In this document: positions 49,779 to 58,478 of the stretch, piece by piece
Numbering within the stretch: position 1 is the first letter of the stretch
Layout of the letters: each line of letters starts with the position of its first letter
Origin: Actinoplanes auranticolor
GTDB lineage: Bacteria > Actinomycetota > Actinomycetes > Mycobacteriales > Micromonosporaceae
Direction of reading: 5' to 3'
DNA: 64,000 bases
NCBI RefSeq assembly: GCF_018332655.1
Contig: NZ_BOQL01000066.1
Location: 186,001-250,000 of the forward strand
The notes under the pieces: model-generated
Databases searched by the model: none
What the model saw: the letters and a program-made list of their open reading frames with translations, nothing else
What the model was told of the DNA's origin: nothing
Position numbers and translations under genes: made by a program

Positions 49779-50116
49779 GGGGCGCCGTCCCCGAGGGCGG
49801 TCGCCCAGTCGTCCGCCCACCGGACCAGGGGTCGCAGCGCCTTGTAGGCGTCCAGTCCGAGCTCGGTGAGGGCGTACGCGGCGTCGGCCTCCTGCCGGAC
49901 GATGCGCGCCTCGACCAGCTCGGACAGCCGTTGCCGCAGCACGCTGGAGGACATGTCGTCGCAGCGCTGCTGCAGGGCCCGGAAGCCGAGCGCGCCGTGG
50001 CGCAGCTCCCACACGATCCGCAGGCTCCAGCGCCGGCCGAACAGGTCCAGCGCCGCCATCAGCGGACGCCCGGTGCTCGACCCGCGTACCGGCCGTCCCG
50101 GTCTCGGCGCCGTCAT
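49775..50116 (-). CDS. HxlR-family regulator
   Basis: 113 aa from ATG 50116. Winged helix with GRRWSLRIVWELRHGALGF, RALQQRCDDMSSSVLRQRLS and a YALTELGLDAYKALRPL end. HxlR regulators sense electrophiles or formaldehyde in other bacteria. It is first in the operon with the CMD protein and divergent from nitronate monooxygenase. Confidence 0.9.
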   Translation of the reverse strand: MTAPRPGRPVRGSSTGRPLMAALDLFGRRWSLRIVWELRHGALGFRALQQRCDDMSSSVLRQRLSELVEARIVRQEADAAYALTELGLDAYKALRPLVRWADDWATALGDGAP

Positions 50117-50172
50117 CGCGTTCCGCCCTCCCAAGTGCTTCTGTTCCGATACGGTAGCGCAGGGTCGGGTGA

Positions 50173-50185
50173 TTCGGAATCCGAA
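50173..50185. promoter_or_regulatory. palindrome upstream of nitronate monooxygenase
   Basis: Perfect 6-1-6 palindrome TTCGGA-A-TCCGAA, just before the GGAGG ribosome site (50188-50192) of the + strand gene; it could be an HxlR operator or an mRNA hairpin. Confidence 0.6.
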
Positions 50186-50199
50186 GCGGAGGTCAGGTC

Positions 50200-51195
50200 A
50201 TGACGGGTGGGATACGGACACCGCTGTGCGAGCGGCTGGGCATCGACGTACCGATCGTGCAGGCGCCGGTCGGGTCCGCGGCGGGCCCGGAGCTGGCCGC
50301 GGCGGTGGCGGACGCGGGCGGGCTGGGCATGCTGGCGGTGACCTGGCTGGGGGCCGAGCAGGCACGTGACGGCATCCGCCGGGTCCGCCGGCTGACGCCG
50401 CGGCCGTTCGGGGTGAATCTGGTGCTCGACTTCCCGGTGGCCGACACGCTGGACAGGTGCCTGGCCGAGGGCGTACCGGTCGTCTCGACGTTCTGGGGTG
50501 ACCCCGGAGCGGTGAGCGGGCAGATCCGCGCGGCCGGCGCGCTGCACATGCACACGGTCGGCGGTGTCGCGGAGGCCGTGCACGCCGCCGGGTGCGGCGT
50601 CGACATCGTCGTGGCGCAGGGCTGGGAGGCCGGCGGCCACGTCCGGGGCACGACCACCACCATGGTCCTGGTGCCCGCCGTCGTGGACGCGGTCGCCCCG
50701 GTCCCGGTCCTGGCCGCGGGCGGGATCAGCGACGGGCGGGGGCTCGCCGCCGCGCTCGCGCTGGGCGCGCAGGGCGCGTGGCTGGGCACCCGCTTCCTGG
50801 CGTCCGCCGAGGCCCGCAGCCACCCGGTCCACCGGCAGCACCTCGTCGACGCCGGTGCCGAGGACACCGTCCACACCCACTGTTTCGACGACGGCTGGCC
50901 CGGCGCGGCCCACCGCGCGCTGCGGAACGGGACCCTGCGGCGCTGGGAGCAGGCCGGGTCACCGTCCCGTCCGGAGCGTCCCGGCGAGGGCGATGTCGTC
51001 GCGGTCGACGGCACGGGCCGCGCCCATCACCGGTACGGCGACCAGATCCCCCTGCCCGGCATGACCGGTGACCTCACCGACCTGGCCCTCTACGCCGGCC
51101 AGTCCGTCGAGCTCGTCCGCGCGGTCGAGCCGGCGGGCGAGCTGATCCGCCGGATCGCGGCGCAGGCCACGGCGGCCCGGCCCGGCGCTGCCTGA
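50200..51195 (+). CDS. nitronate monooxygenase-like flavoprotein
   Basis: 331 aa. TIM-barrel FMN enzyme: start TPLCERLGIDVPIVQAPVGSA, the GCGVDIVVAQGWEAGGHVRG loop with the family His, VPVLAAGGISDGRGLAAALALGAQGAWLGTRF (FMN phosphate site). It oxidises nitronates (class I-like; 2-nitropropane dioxygenase family) or reduces related compounds. It is divergent from the HxlR-CMD operon and probably shares its inducer. Confidence 0.92.
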   Translation: MTGGIRTPLCERLGIDVPIVQAPVGSAAGPELAAAVADAGGLGMLAVTWLGAEQARDGIRRVRRLTPRPFGVNLVLDFPVADTLDRCLAEGVPVVSTFWGDPGAVSGQIRAAGALHMHTVGGVAEAVHAAGCGVDIVVAQGWEAGGHVRGTTTTMVLVPAVVDAVAPVPVLAAGGISDGRGLAAALALGAQGAWLGTRFLASAEARSHPVHRQHLVDAGAEDTVHTHCFDDGWPGAAHRALRNGTLRRWEQAGSPSRPERPGEGDVVAVDGTGRAHHRYGDQIPLPGMTGDLTDLALYAGQSVELVRAVEPAGELIRRIAAQATAARPGAA

Positions 51196-51247
51196 GACAC
51201 CGTCACCCCGGTGCCGCGCCGCCGTTGAACGGGGCAATGGAGCTCGG

Positions 51248-52018
51248 GTGAGAAGGCGGACCCTGCTGGCCGGGGCCGGGGCGGCGGCGAGTGTCGCGGC
51301 GCTGGGTGGCTGGTATCAGCGGCGTGACTCCGCCGTACCAGTGGTCCCCGCGGCCCCGCTCGGTGACGAGCGGCTGGAGCAGCGGCGATCGGCCGCGCGC
51401 GGCCGGACGGTCGACTTCTACACCGCCGTGCCGGCCGGGCACGGCGACGGGCGCGGCCTGCCCGTGCTGCTGGTCCTGCACGGTGGGTCCAAGACCGCCG
51501 CCGACTTCCCCTCGCTGGGGCTGGGCCGCTTCGCCTCGGACTCCGTTCAGCGGGGCAACGCGCCGTTCGTGCTCGCCGGCGCGACCGGTGGCCGGCTCTC
51601 CTGGCGGCCGTCCGGGGCCGACGACCCGCAGCGGATGGTGCACGAGGAGATCCCGGCCTGGTGCGCCGAACGCGGATTCGACACCGACCGGCTGGCGGTC
51701 TGCGGCTGGTCCATGGGCGGGTACGGCGCCCTGCTGCTGGCCCAGACCTTCCCCCGCTTCGTCCGGGCCGTGGCCGCGTTCTCGCCGGCGGTCTCCCCCG
51801 GCGACGACGTCTTCGCCCGCGCGGCCGCGTTGCGCGGGGTCCCGGTCGGGCTCTGGTGCGGCACCGACGACGGCCTGCTCCCCGAGGTGCGGGCACTGGA
51901 ACGGGCTCTGCCGCAGCCCCGGGCCGCCGGTTCGTACACGGAGGGCCGGCACAACTTCGGCTACTGGAGCACGTGTCTGCCGGCCGCCTGTGATCTCGTC
52001 GCGCGAGCGCTGCGCTGA
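51248..52018 (+). CDS. Tat-exported alpha/beta hydrolase (esterase)
   Basis: 256 aa from GTG 51248. The start MRRRTLLAGAGAAASVAALG has a twin-arginine motif. Esterase-D-like fold: LHGGSKTAADFPSLG, nucleophile GWSMGGYGALLLAQ (Ser in GxSxG), Asp in CGTDDG and the late His in GRHNFGYW. This is the esterase/feruloyl- or depolymerase-like group. The substrate is unknown. Confidence 0.82.
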   Translation: MRRRTLLAGAGAAASVAALGGWYQRRDSAVPVVPAAPLGDERLEQRRSAARGRTVDFYTAVPAGHGDGRGLPVLLVLHGGSKTAADFPSLGLGRFASDSVQRGNAPFVLAGATGGRLSWRPSGADDPQRMVHEEIPAWCAERGFDTDRLAVCGWSMGGYGALLLAQTFPRFVRAVAAFSPAVSPGDDVFARAAALRGVPVGLWCGTDDGLLPEVRALERALPQPRAAGSYTEGRHNFGYWSTCLPAACDLVARALR

Positions 52019-52025
52019 CCGGCGG

Positions 52026-52397
52026 TCACCGCGCGCGGGCCGGCGCCCGGTCGGTGATCCACTGGCCGGCCGGGGTGCGCAGCGCCAGCCCGGTCACCGG
52101 CGCGTCCGGCGCCTCGCCCTCGCGCAGGATCTCCACCACCGGGCAGCCCGCGGACTCCGGATGCCAGAACCCGTCGGGGTCGCGGACGGACGAGAACCGG
52201 CAGTCCGGCTCGTCGGTCCACCCCCAGGCCAGCAGCAGGTCGCGGCCGCCCATCGAGTAACGGCCGGCCGAAGCCACCCGATCGCCCTCGCGGCGGTGGA
52301 AGAACTCGGCACGCAGGCCCGGCACGGGGACCCCGTCGAAGGTGGCGTCCGTGACCGTGCGGTGCGGCGTGTAGGTGGCGAGATCGGGCAGAGGCAC
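52026..52397 (-). CDS. hypothetical protein
   Basis: 123 aa from GTG 52397. Compact beta-rich sequence with YSMGGRDLLLAWGWTDEPDC and DPDGFWHPESAGCPVVEILREGE; two Cys residues. It is convergent with the upstream hydrolase gene (stop 7 bp away). No family is recognised. Confidence 0.6.
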   Translation of the reverse strand: MPLPDLATYTPHRTVTDATFDGVPVPGLRAEFFHRREGDRVASAGRYSMGGRDLLLAWGWTDEPDCRFSSVRDPDGFWHPESAGCPVVEILREGEAPDAPVTGLALRTPAGQWITDRAPARAR

Positions 52398-52448
52398 GGC
52401 CCGACTCTGCCACGGGCGATGATCTCCAGGGACCGGAGCGGTGAGGAC

Positions 52449-53336
52449 ATGAGCCTTTCGGGGGACAGCGCGGCGCAGGAAACTGTCAGGCTGCGCGGCA
52501 ATACTCCGGCCATGGGCGAGACGATGGTGCCGGCGAACGGGGTGGATCTGTGCCTGGAGGCGTTCGGCCGGCGTGACGATCCCGCGGTGCTGCTGATCGC
52601 CGGGGGCGCCCGGTCGATGGACTGGTGGGAGGACGGGTTCTGCCGCCGGCTGGCCGACGGGGGCCGCTTCGTGATCCGCTACGACCACCGCGACACCGGG
52701 CGGTCGACGTCGTTCCCGGCCGGCGCTCCGCCGTACTCGCAGGTGGACATGGCCGAGGACGCGCTCGGGGTGCTCGACGCCGTGGGCGTGGCCCGCGCGC
52801 ACATCGTGGGCCTCTCTCTCGGCGGCGGCCTGGCCCAGCGCCTGGCCGTCGAGGATCCGCCCCGGCTGCGCACCCTGACGCTCATGTCCACCACACCCGG
52901 CCTGGTCGACGATCCGCCGGTCGCCGCGGTGCGGCCGCAGCCGCCCCGGACCGACTTCTCCGATCGCGCCGCGGCGGTGGACGAGCTCGTCGCCTGCGTG
53001 GCGGCGGCCGGTGGGCCGTTCACCGCGGACACGGCCCACCTGCGGCAGCTCGCCGAGCGGGTCTTCGACCGCACCACCGATCCGGCCGCGGCGTACCGCA
53101 ATCACTGGCTGGCCGCCTGCGGCCCGCCGGTCCGCGACCGACTCGGCACGGTCGGCGTGCCCACGCTGGTCATGCACGGCACGGCGGACCCGCTGCTGTC
53201 CATGGCCCATCCGGCCGCGCTGGCCCGGGAGATCCCGGACGCCCGGCTGCTGCCGCTGCCCGGCGTGGGCCACGAGTTCCCGCCGCGGGCCGTGTGGGGT
53301 GTCGTGATCGAGGAGATCCTGCGGCACACTGCTTGA
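52449..53336 (+). CDS. alpha/beta hydrolase
   Basis: 295 aa from ATG 52449 (GAGG upstream); a later ATG at 52512 is also plausible because the fold starts near VPANGVDLCLEAFG. Nucleophile elbow GLSLGGGLAQRL, oxyanion region LIAGGARSMDWW, Asp in HGTADPLL, His in GVGHEFPP. This is the common haloperoxidase/esterase-like group. It is 2 bp upstream of the BtuF-like gene. Confidence 0.85.
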   Translation: MSLSGDSAAQETVRLRGNTPAMGETMVPANGVDLCLEAFGRRDDPAVLLIAGGARSMDWWEDGFCRRLADGGRFVIRYDHRDTGRSTSFPAGAPPYSQVDMAEDALGVLDAVGVARAHIVGLSLGGGLAQRLAVEDPPRLRTLTLMSTTPGLVDDPPVAAVRPQPPRTDFSDRAAAVDELVACVAAAGGPFTADTAHLRQLAERVFDRTTDPAAAYRNHWLAACGPPVRDRLGTVGVPTLVMHGTADPLLSMAHPAALAREIPDARLLPLPGVGHEFPPRAVWGVVIEEILRHTA

Positions 53337-53338
53337 CC

Positions 53339-54223
53339 ATGCGCCTGGTCTCACTGCTCCCGTCCGCCACGGAGATCGTGTACGCCCTCGGCCTCGGCGA
53401 CGACCTCGTCGGCGTCACGTTCGAGTGCGACGAGCCACCGGCCGCCCGGCAGGAGAAGACCGTCGTGGTCGGCGGGCGCGACACCCGGGGCATGGACCCG
53501 GGCGAGATCGACGCGTACGTGAAGGAGCAGCTGGCCGCCGGCGGTGACCTGTACACCCTGCACGCCGACGCCCTGGCCGAGCTGGCCCCCGAGCTGATCC
53601 TCACCCAGGACCTGTGCCGGGTGTGCGCGCTGCCCTCGGACCACGTGTCGGAGGCGCTGGACTATCTGGGCTGCCGGGCCGACGTGCTGTCGCTGGATCC
53701 GTACACGCTGGACGAGGTGCTCGAGACGTTTCTCGCCGTCGGCGCCCGGGCGGCGGTGCTGCCGCGGGCCGAGGCCCTGGTCGCCGGTCTGCGCGGACGG
53801 CTCGCGGCGGTGGCCTCGGCGGTGGCCGGCCGGCCCCGGCCCCGGGTGGCGATCGTGGAATGGGTGGAGCCGCCGTTCACCGCCGGGCACTGGGTGCCCG
53901 ACCTGGTCACGGCGGCGGGCGGCAAACCGGTGGCCGCCCGGCCCGGGGCCCGGTCCGGGCAGACGACCTGGGCCGAGCTGGCCGCCGGGGAGCCGGAGAT
54001 CGTGCTGGTCACGCCGTGCGGTTTCCACCTGGACGGGACCGTGGCCCAGGCCGCCGGGATCCCGGAGCACTTCCCGGGAGCCCAGGTATGGGCGATCGAC
54101 GGTGACGCTCTGGTAGTGCGGCCCGGCCCTCGCCTGATCGACGGTGTCGAGGCGATCGCGGCGATCCTGCACCCGGACGCGGTGCCGGCTCCCCCGCCGG
54201 GCGCGATCGCCCGGATCGCCTGA
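53339..54223 (+). CDS. cobalamin/siderophore-binding BtuF-like protein, cytoplasmic form
   Basis: 294 aa from ATG 53339. It has the helical-backbone metal receptor fold (ABC-periplasmic-binding type): VSLLPSATEIVYALGLGDDLVGVTFECDEPP, SLDPYTLDEVLETF and GQTTWAELAAGEPEIVLVTPCGF. Unlike true periplasmic binding proteins it has no signal peptide or lipobox, so it probably acts in the cytoplasm. A role with B12 is suggested by homology only; bluB is elsewhere in the window. Confidence 0.85.
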   Translation: MRLVSLLPSATEIVYALGLGDDLVGVTFECDEPPAARQEKTVVVGGRDTRGMDPGEIDAYVKEQLAAGGDLYTLHADALAELAPELILTQDLCRVCALPSDHVSEALDYLGCRADVLSLDPYTLDEVLETFLAVGARAAVLPRAEALVAGLRGRLAAVASAVAGRPRPRVAIVEWVEPPFTAGHWVPDLVTAAGGKPVAARPGARSGQTTWAELAAGEPEIVLVTPCGFHLDGTVAQAAGIPEHFPGAQVWAIDGDALVVRPGPRLIDGVEAIAAILHPDAVPAPPPGAIARIA

Positions 54224-54235
54224 CCGGATCCGGCC

Positions 54236-55072
54236 TCAGGCGTTGACCGGGGCGGGGCTACGACGCGGGTCGGGCAGCAGGACCACCGGGCGCCGGCCCT
54301 CCTGACGCCGATCTTCATGACGCCGGGCCACCCGGGCCCGGGCCACGACCAGCCGGCGGCGGCTCTCCTCGTGCCTCAGCCACTGCACGTCGCGGCCGAA
54401 GGACCAGGTGAGCGTGGCGAGGGCGGCGGCCAGCACGACCGACGCCACCACGTCGGGCAGCAGGCTCGCGGTGGCGACAACCAGCGCCACGCCCTGCACC
54501 GCCGCGACGACCTTGCGGGAGAACCTGGGCGGCAGCGCGGCGCTGAGCCACGGCCACACCCACGAGGCGGCCACGAAGACGTACCGGAAGGCGCCCATCG
54601 CGATCGTCCACCAGCCGAACGTGCCGGCGACGTAGACGCTCAGCACCAGGACCAGAAACGCGTCGATCTCCATGTCGAAGCGTGCACCCAGCTTCGTGGT
54701 GGAGCCGGTGCGCCGGGCCACCTGGCCGTCCACGCCGTCCAGGGCCAGTGCCACCCCGACCAGGGTGACCAGCACCGGCAGCGGCACCGGCGCGGTGAAG
54801 GAGGTCACGACAAGGGCGGTCACGCCGCCGACCAGCGTCGCGCGGCCCAGGGTCACGGCGTTCGCCGGCCCGAGGGCGCGCATCCCGCTGCGGCGCAGAC
54901 CCGCGCCGAGGACAACGGCCAGGACCACGGCGTACGCCGTCGCGGCCAGCCAGCCCGCCGCGCTGACCCCGGCCGTGACAGCGAGCGCCGTCACGAGGAT
55001 CAGGTGGGCGGCCAGACCGACGATCGGCCCCCGGCTCTCGCGAGCCGTCATCGTGGCGATACTGATAGTCAC
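54236..55072 (-). CDS. CDP-alcohol phosphatidyltransferase family protein
   Basis: 278 aa from GTG 55072 (GGAGG just upstream). Integral membrane enzyme with the family catalytic motif DGVDGQVARRTGSTTKLGARFD then MEID (Dx2DGx2ARx8Gx3Dx3D) at about residues 112-136, and six or so hydrophobic helices. It would join a CMP-activated lipid or polyol to an alcohol. The tail is strongly basic. It is divergent from the MDR/PTPS/glycosyltransferase operon across 108 bp, so a shared membrane-lipid role is likely but inferred. Confidence 0.88.
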   Translation of the reverse strand: MTISIATMTARESRGPIVGLAAHLILVTALAVTAGVSAAGWLAATAYAVVLAVVLGAGLRRSGMRALGPANAVTLGRATLVGGVTALVVTSFTAPVPLPVLVTLVGVALALDGVDGQVARRTGSTTKLGARFDMEIDAFLVLVLSVYVAGTFGWWTIAMGAFRYVFVAASWVWPWLSAALPPRFSRKVVAAVQGVALVVATASLLPDVVASVVLAAALATLTWSFGRDVQWLRHEESRRRLVVARARVARRHEDRRQEGRRPVVLLPDPRRSPAPVNA

Positions 55073-55180
55073 CGTGCCTCCGGGTGGGCAAGATCCGTTG
55101 CCGCGTATGGTTGCCGCTGTTGTCGTCACTGAACACGCTTGATCCGCGCGTTCGGTTCAGCGCTCGGAGGAGAATTGCCG

Positions 55181-56164
55181 ATGACGGGTGACGCCCGCGC
55201 CTTCTGGCTCGCCGCCCCCGGCCGGGGTGAGATCCGGCCGGTGACCGTCGCCACCCCCGGCCCGGACGAGGTGCTCGTCCGCACGCTGTACTCCGGGGTG
55301 AGCCGCGGCACCGAGACCCTGGTGTTCCGCGGCGGCGTGCCGCAGAGCCAGCAGGCGGCGATGCGCGCGCCCTTCCAGGAGGGCGATTTCCCGGCCCCGG
55401 TGAAGTACGGCTACCTCAACGTCGGCGTCGTCGAGCAGGGCCCGGCCGAGCTGCTCGGCCGCACGGTCTTCGCGCTGTACCCGCACCAGACCCGCTACGT
55501 CGTGCCGGCCGACGCCGTGACCGTGGTCCCCGACGGCGTACCGGCGAGCCGCGCCGTGCTGGCCGGCACCGTCGAGACCGCCGTCAACGCGCTCTGGGAC
55601 GCCGCGCCGCTGGTCGGGGACCGGATCGCCGTGGTCGGCGCGGGCATGGTCGGCGCGAGCGTGGCCGCCGTGCTGGCCCGTTTCCCCGGCGCCCGGGTGC
55701 AGCTGGTCGACGCGAACCCGGAACGGGCCACCCTGGCCGCCGCCCTCGGCGTCGATTTCGCCCTGCCCGCGGCCGCGACCGGCGACTGTGACCTGGTCGT
55801 GCACGCCAGCGCCACGTCGGCCGGCCTGACCCGGGCGCTGGAGCTGCTGGCCCCGGAGGCTACGGTCGTCGAGCTCAGCTGGTACGGCGACCGCGAGGTC
55901 AGCGTGCCGCTCGGCGAGTTCTTCCACTCCCGCCGCCTGGTGGTCAAGAGCAGCCAGGTGGGCGGGATAGCCCCGGCCCGGCGCGGGCGCCGCAGTTACG
56001 CCGACCGGCTGGCGATCGCCCTGGACCTGCTGGCCGACCCGATCTTCGACGCCCTGCTGACCGGGGAGTCGCCCTTCGCCGAGCTGCCCGCGGTCATGCC
56101 GCGACTGACCAGCGGGGAGCTGCCCGCGCTGTGCCATCTGATCAGTTACCCGACAGGAGAGTGA
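55181..56164 (+). CDS. MDR-type zinc-binding dehydrogenase-like protein
   Basis: 327 aa from ATG 55181 (GGAGGAGA upstream). Medium-chain dehydrogenase fold: PDEVLVRTLYSGVSRGTETLV, KYGYLNVGVVEQGP, cofactor motif VVGAGMVGASVAAVLARF and Asp in LVDANPER, pointing to NAD(H). The structural zinc Cys cluster is absent. It is the first gene of the co-directional block 55.2-63.6 kb; its stop is directly followed by the PTPS-like ATG (0 bp). It may oxidise a sugar or polyol intermediate. Confidence 0.85.
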   Translation: MTGDARAFWLAAPGRGEIRPVTVATPGPDEVLVRTLYSGVSRGTETLVFRGGVPQSQQAAMRAPFQEGDFPAPVKYGYLNVGVVEQGPAELLGRTVFALYPHQTRYVVPADAVTVVPDGVPASRAVLAGTVETAVNALWDAAPLVGDRIAVVGAGMVGASVAAVLARFPGARVQLVDANPERATLAAALGVDFALPAAATGDCDLVVHASATSAGLTRALELLAPEATVVELSWYGDREVSVPLGEFFHSRRLVVKSSQVGGIAPARRGRRSYADRLAIALDLLADPIFDALLTGESPFAELPAVMPRLTSGELPALCHLISYPTGE

Positions 56165-56563
56165 ATGTTCAGCGTCACCGTCCGTGACCACATCATGATC
56201 GCCCACAGCTTCTCGGGGGAGGTCTTCGGACCGGCCCAGAAGCTGCACGGCGCGACGTTCGTGGTCGACGCCACGTTCAAGCGTCCCGAGCTGGACGCGG
56301 ACAACATCGTCGTGGACATCGGCCGGGCGAGCGAGGAGCTGCACGCCATCTGCGGCGCGCTCAGCTACCGCAACCTCGACGACGAGGCGGAGTTCACCGG
56401 CGTCAACACCTCGACGGAGTTCCTCGCCAAGGTCATCGCGGACCGGCTGGCCGGCAAGGCGGAGTCGGGCGAGCTCGGGGCGGGGGCGCGCGGCCTGTCC
56501 GGCATCGCGGTCACCCTGCACGAGTCGCACATCGCGTGGGCGAGCTACGAGCGGAACCTGTGA
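56165..56563 (+). CDS. 6-pyruvoyl-tetrahydropterin synthase-like protein with lost catalytic Cys/His
   Basis: 132 aa. The PTPS/QueD fold is recognisable: IMIAHSFSGEVFGPAQKLHG, DADNIVVDIG, RNLDD, TSTEFLAKVIAD and VTLHESHIAWASYE. In QueD the motif CxxLHGH gives the catalytic Cys and two zinc His; here it reads AQKLHGA, so the Cys is Ala24 and one zinc His is Ala30. H14 and H28 remain. A standard PTPS or CPH4 synthase reaction is therefore doubtful, and a changed or binding role is likely. It overlaps the glycosyltransferase start (GTGA). Confidence 0.85.
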   Translation: MFSVTVRDHIMIAHSFSGEVFGPAQKLHGATFVVDATFKRPELDADNIVVDIGRASEELHAICGALSYRNLDDEAEFTGVNTSTEFLAKVIADRLAGKAESGELGAGARGLSGIAVTLHESHIAWASYERNL

Positions 56564-57618
56564 CCGCTGCCCTGCACGTGGTGCTGCCGGGGGGCATCGA
56601 CGACCCGGCCGCCCCGAGCGGTGGCAACACGTACGACCGCCGGGTGCTGACCGGGCTGGCCGCGACCCGCGACGTGCACGAGATCGCGGTCGCGGCGGCC
56701 TGGCCGTACCCGGCGGAGCTGGCCCGCTCGGTGCTGGCGCGGGCCCTGGAGCAGGTGCCGGCCGGCTCGACCGTGCTGCTCGACGGTCTGGTCGGCTGCG
56801 CGGTACCGGAGCTGCTGGAGCCGCTGGCGGACCGGCTACGGCTGGTCGTGCTGGTGCACCTGCCGCTCGGTGACGAGACGGGGCTCTCCCCGGCTGGAGT
56901 GGCCGAGCTGACTGCCCGCGAGCGCCGGTCGCTGCACGCCGCCGCCGCGGTGGTGGCGACCAGTGCGGGCGCGGCGCGGCGCCTGGAGGCACTGCACGAC
57001 CTGCCGGCCGGCAGCGTGCACGTCGCCGCGCCGGGCGTCGATCCCGCACCGCTCGCGGAGCCGGGCCCTGGCGGCGACCGGTTGCTCTGCGTGGCGGCGG
57101 TGACCCCGCGCAAGGCCCAGGACGTGCTGGTCCAGGCGTTGCACGGGGTCGCCGACCGGCCCTGGTCCTGCGCGCTGGTCGGCGCGCTGGACCGGGATCC
57201 GGCGTACGTGGCCCGGGTGCGCGAGCTGGCCGCGGCGCTCCCCGGCCGGATCGAGTTCGCCGGGACGCGCACCGGGGAGGCGCTGGCGGGCACGTACCGG
57301 CAGGCGGACCTGCTGGTGCTGCCGTCGCTGGCGGAGACGTACGGCATGGTGGTGACCGAGGCGCTGGCGCGCGGCGTACCGGTGCTCGGCACGCAGATCG
57401 CCGGGGTGCCGGAGGCGCTCGGCACCGCCCCGGACGGCAGCCTGCCCGGGGCGCTCGTGCCGCCGGGCGATCCGGCGGCCCTGGCCGCCGAGCTGCGCCG
57501 CTGGCTCACCGACCCGGCGGTGCGCCGCGACCGGCGGGCCGCCGCCCGGGCCCGCCGCGCCGGCCTGCGCGGCTGGGACGACACGACACGACGATTGAGC
57601 GAGGTACTGCACCCATGA
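56560..57618 (+). CDS. GT4-family glycosyltransferase
   Basis: 352 aa from GTG 56560, overlapping the PTPS-like stop by 4 bp. GT-B fold: N-terminal LHVVLPGGIDDPAAPSGGNTY (Gly-rich acceptor side), VHLPLGD, GVDPAP linker, CVAAVTPRKAQDVLVQAL and the donor-site EX7E-like SLAETYGMVVTEALARGVPV. It transfers a sugar from a nucleotide donor. Its start and stop are both fused into the operon (overlap with the methyltransferase ATGA), pointing to one pathway with the PTPS-like protein. Confidence 0.9.
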   Translation: MTAALHVVLPGGIDDPAAPSGGNTYDRRVLTGLAATRDVHEIAVAAAWPYPAELARSVLARALEQVPAGSTVLLDGLVGCAVPELLEPLADRLRLVVLVHLPLGDETGLSPAGVAELTARERRSLHAAAAVVATSAGAARRLEALHDLPAGSVHVAAPGVDPAPLAEPGPGGDRLLCVAAVTPRKAQDVLVQALHGVADRPWSCALVGALDRDPAYVARVRELAAALPGRIEFAGTRTGEALAGTYRQADLLVLPSLAETYGMVVTEALARGVPVLGTQIAGVPEALGTAPDGSLPGALVPPGDPAALAAELRRWLTDPAVRRDRRAAARARRAGLRGWDDTTRRLSEVLHP

Positions 57619-58418
57619 CCGGAGAGTTCAGCTCGACCTGGCTGACCTTGCGCGAGCCCGCCGACGCCGCCGCCCGGGCCCGGGACCTGATCGCGACGCT
57701 GCGCCGGCCGGCCGGCGGCGAGCTGGTCATCCGTGACCTCGGCTGCGGCACCGGCTCGATGGGCCGATGGCTGGCGCCGCAGCTGCCCGGCCCGCAGCGC
57801 TGGGTCCTGCAGGACCGTGACCCCGCGCTGCTCGCGCACGCCGCCACCCACCTGCCGGCCGCCGCGGCCGACGGGACCGCGGTGACGGTGCAGACCGCCG
57901 AGGGCGACGTCACCGACCTGACCGTGGCCGACCTGGCCGACACGGCACTGGTCACCTGCTCCGCGCTGCTCGACCTGTTCACCACCGACGAGGTGGCCAC
58001 GCTGGCCCAGGTGTGTGTGGCCTCGGACACTCCGGCGCTGTTCACGCTGTCCGTCGTCGGCGAGGTCGTCCTGGATCCCCCGGACCCGCTCGACGCCGAG
58101 GTGACGGCGGCGTTCAACGCCCACCAGCGGCGCACCGTCGGCGGGCGGCAGCTGCTCGGACCCGAGGCGGTGGGCGCGGCGGCGGAGGCGTTCGCCAAGG
58201 CCGGAGTGTCGGTCAGCGTCCGGCCGAGCCCGTGGCAGCTCGGCCCCGAGCAGGGTGCGCTGGCCGCGGAATGGCTGCGCGGCTGGGTCGCCGCGGCCGC
58301 CGAGCAGCGGCCCGACCTGGACCTGGACGCCTATCTGGTGGCCCGGACGGCGGCCGCCGAGGCGGGCCGGCTGCGGGTAACGGTCGGGCATCAAGATCTT
58401 CTCGCGCAGAAAGACTGA
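57615..58418 (+). CDS. class I SAM-dependent methyltransferase
   Basis: 267 aa, overlapping the previous stop by 4 bp. The SAM-binding motif is VIRDLGCGTGSMGRW, then Asp in LQDRDPALLAHA and TCSALLDLF. It probably methylates a product of the upstream enzymes. The length and motifs are standard for class I enzymes. No membrane segment. Confidence 0.88.
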   Translation: MTGEFSSTWLTLREPADAAARARDLIATLRRPAGGELVIRDLGCGTGSMGRWLAPQLPGPQRWVLQDRDPALLAHAATHLPAAAADGTAVTVQTAEGDVTDLTVADLADTALVTCSALLDLFTTDEVATLAQVCVASDTPALFTLSVVGEVVLDPPDPLDAEVTAAFNAHQRRTVGGRQLLGPEAVGAAAEAFAKAGVSVSVRPSPWQLGPEQGALAAEWLRGWVAAAAEQRPDLDLDAYLVARTAAAEAGRLRVTVGHQDLLAQKD

Positions 58419-58478
58419 ACCGCCCGCCGCCGCCGGGACGTATTAGTCCCAGAACGGTGAACCCGAGGGGGCAAAGGC

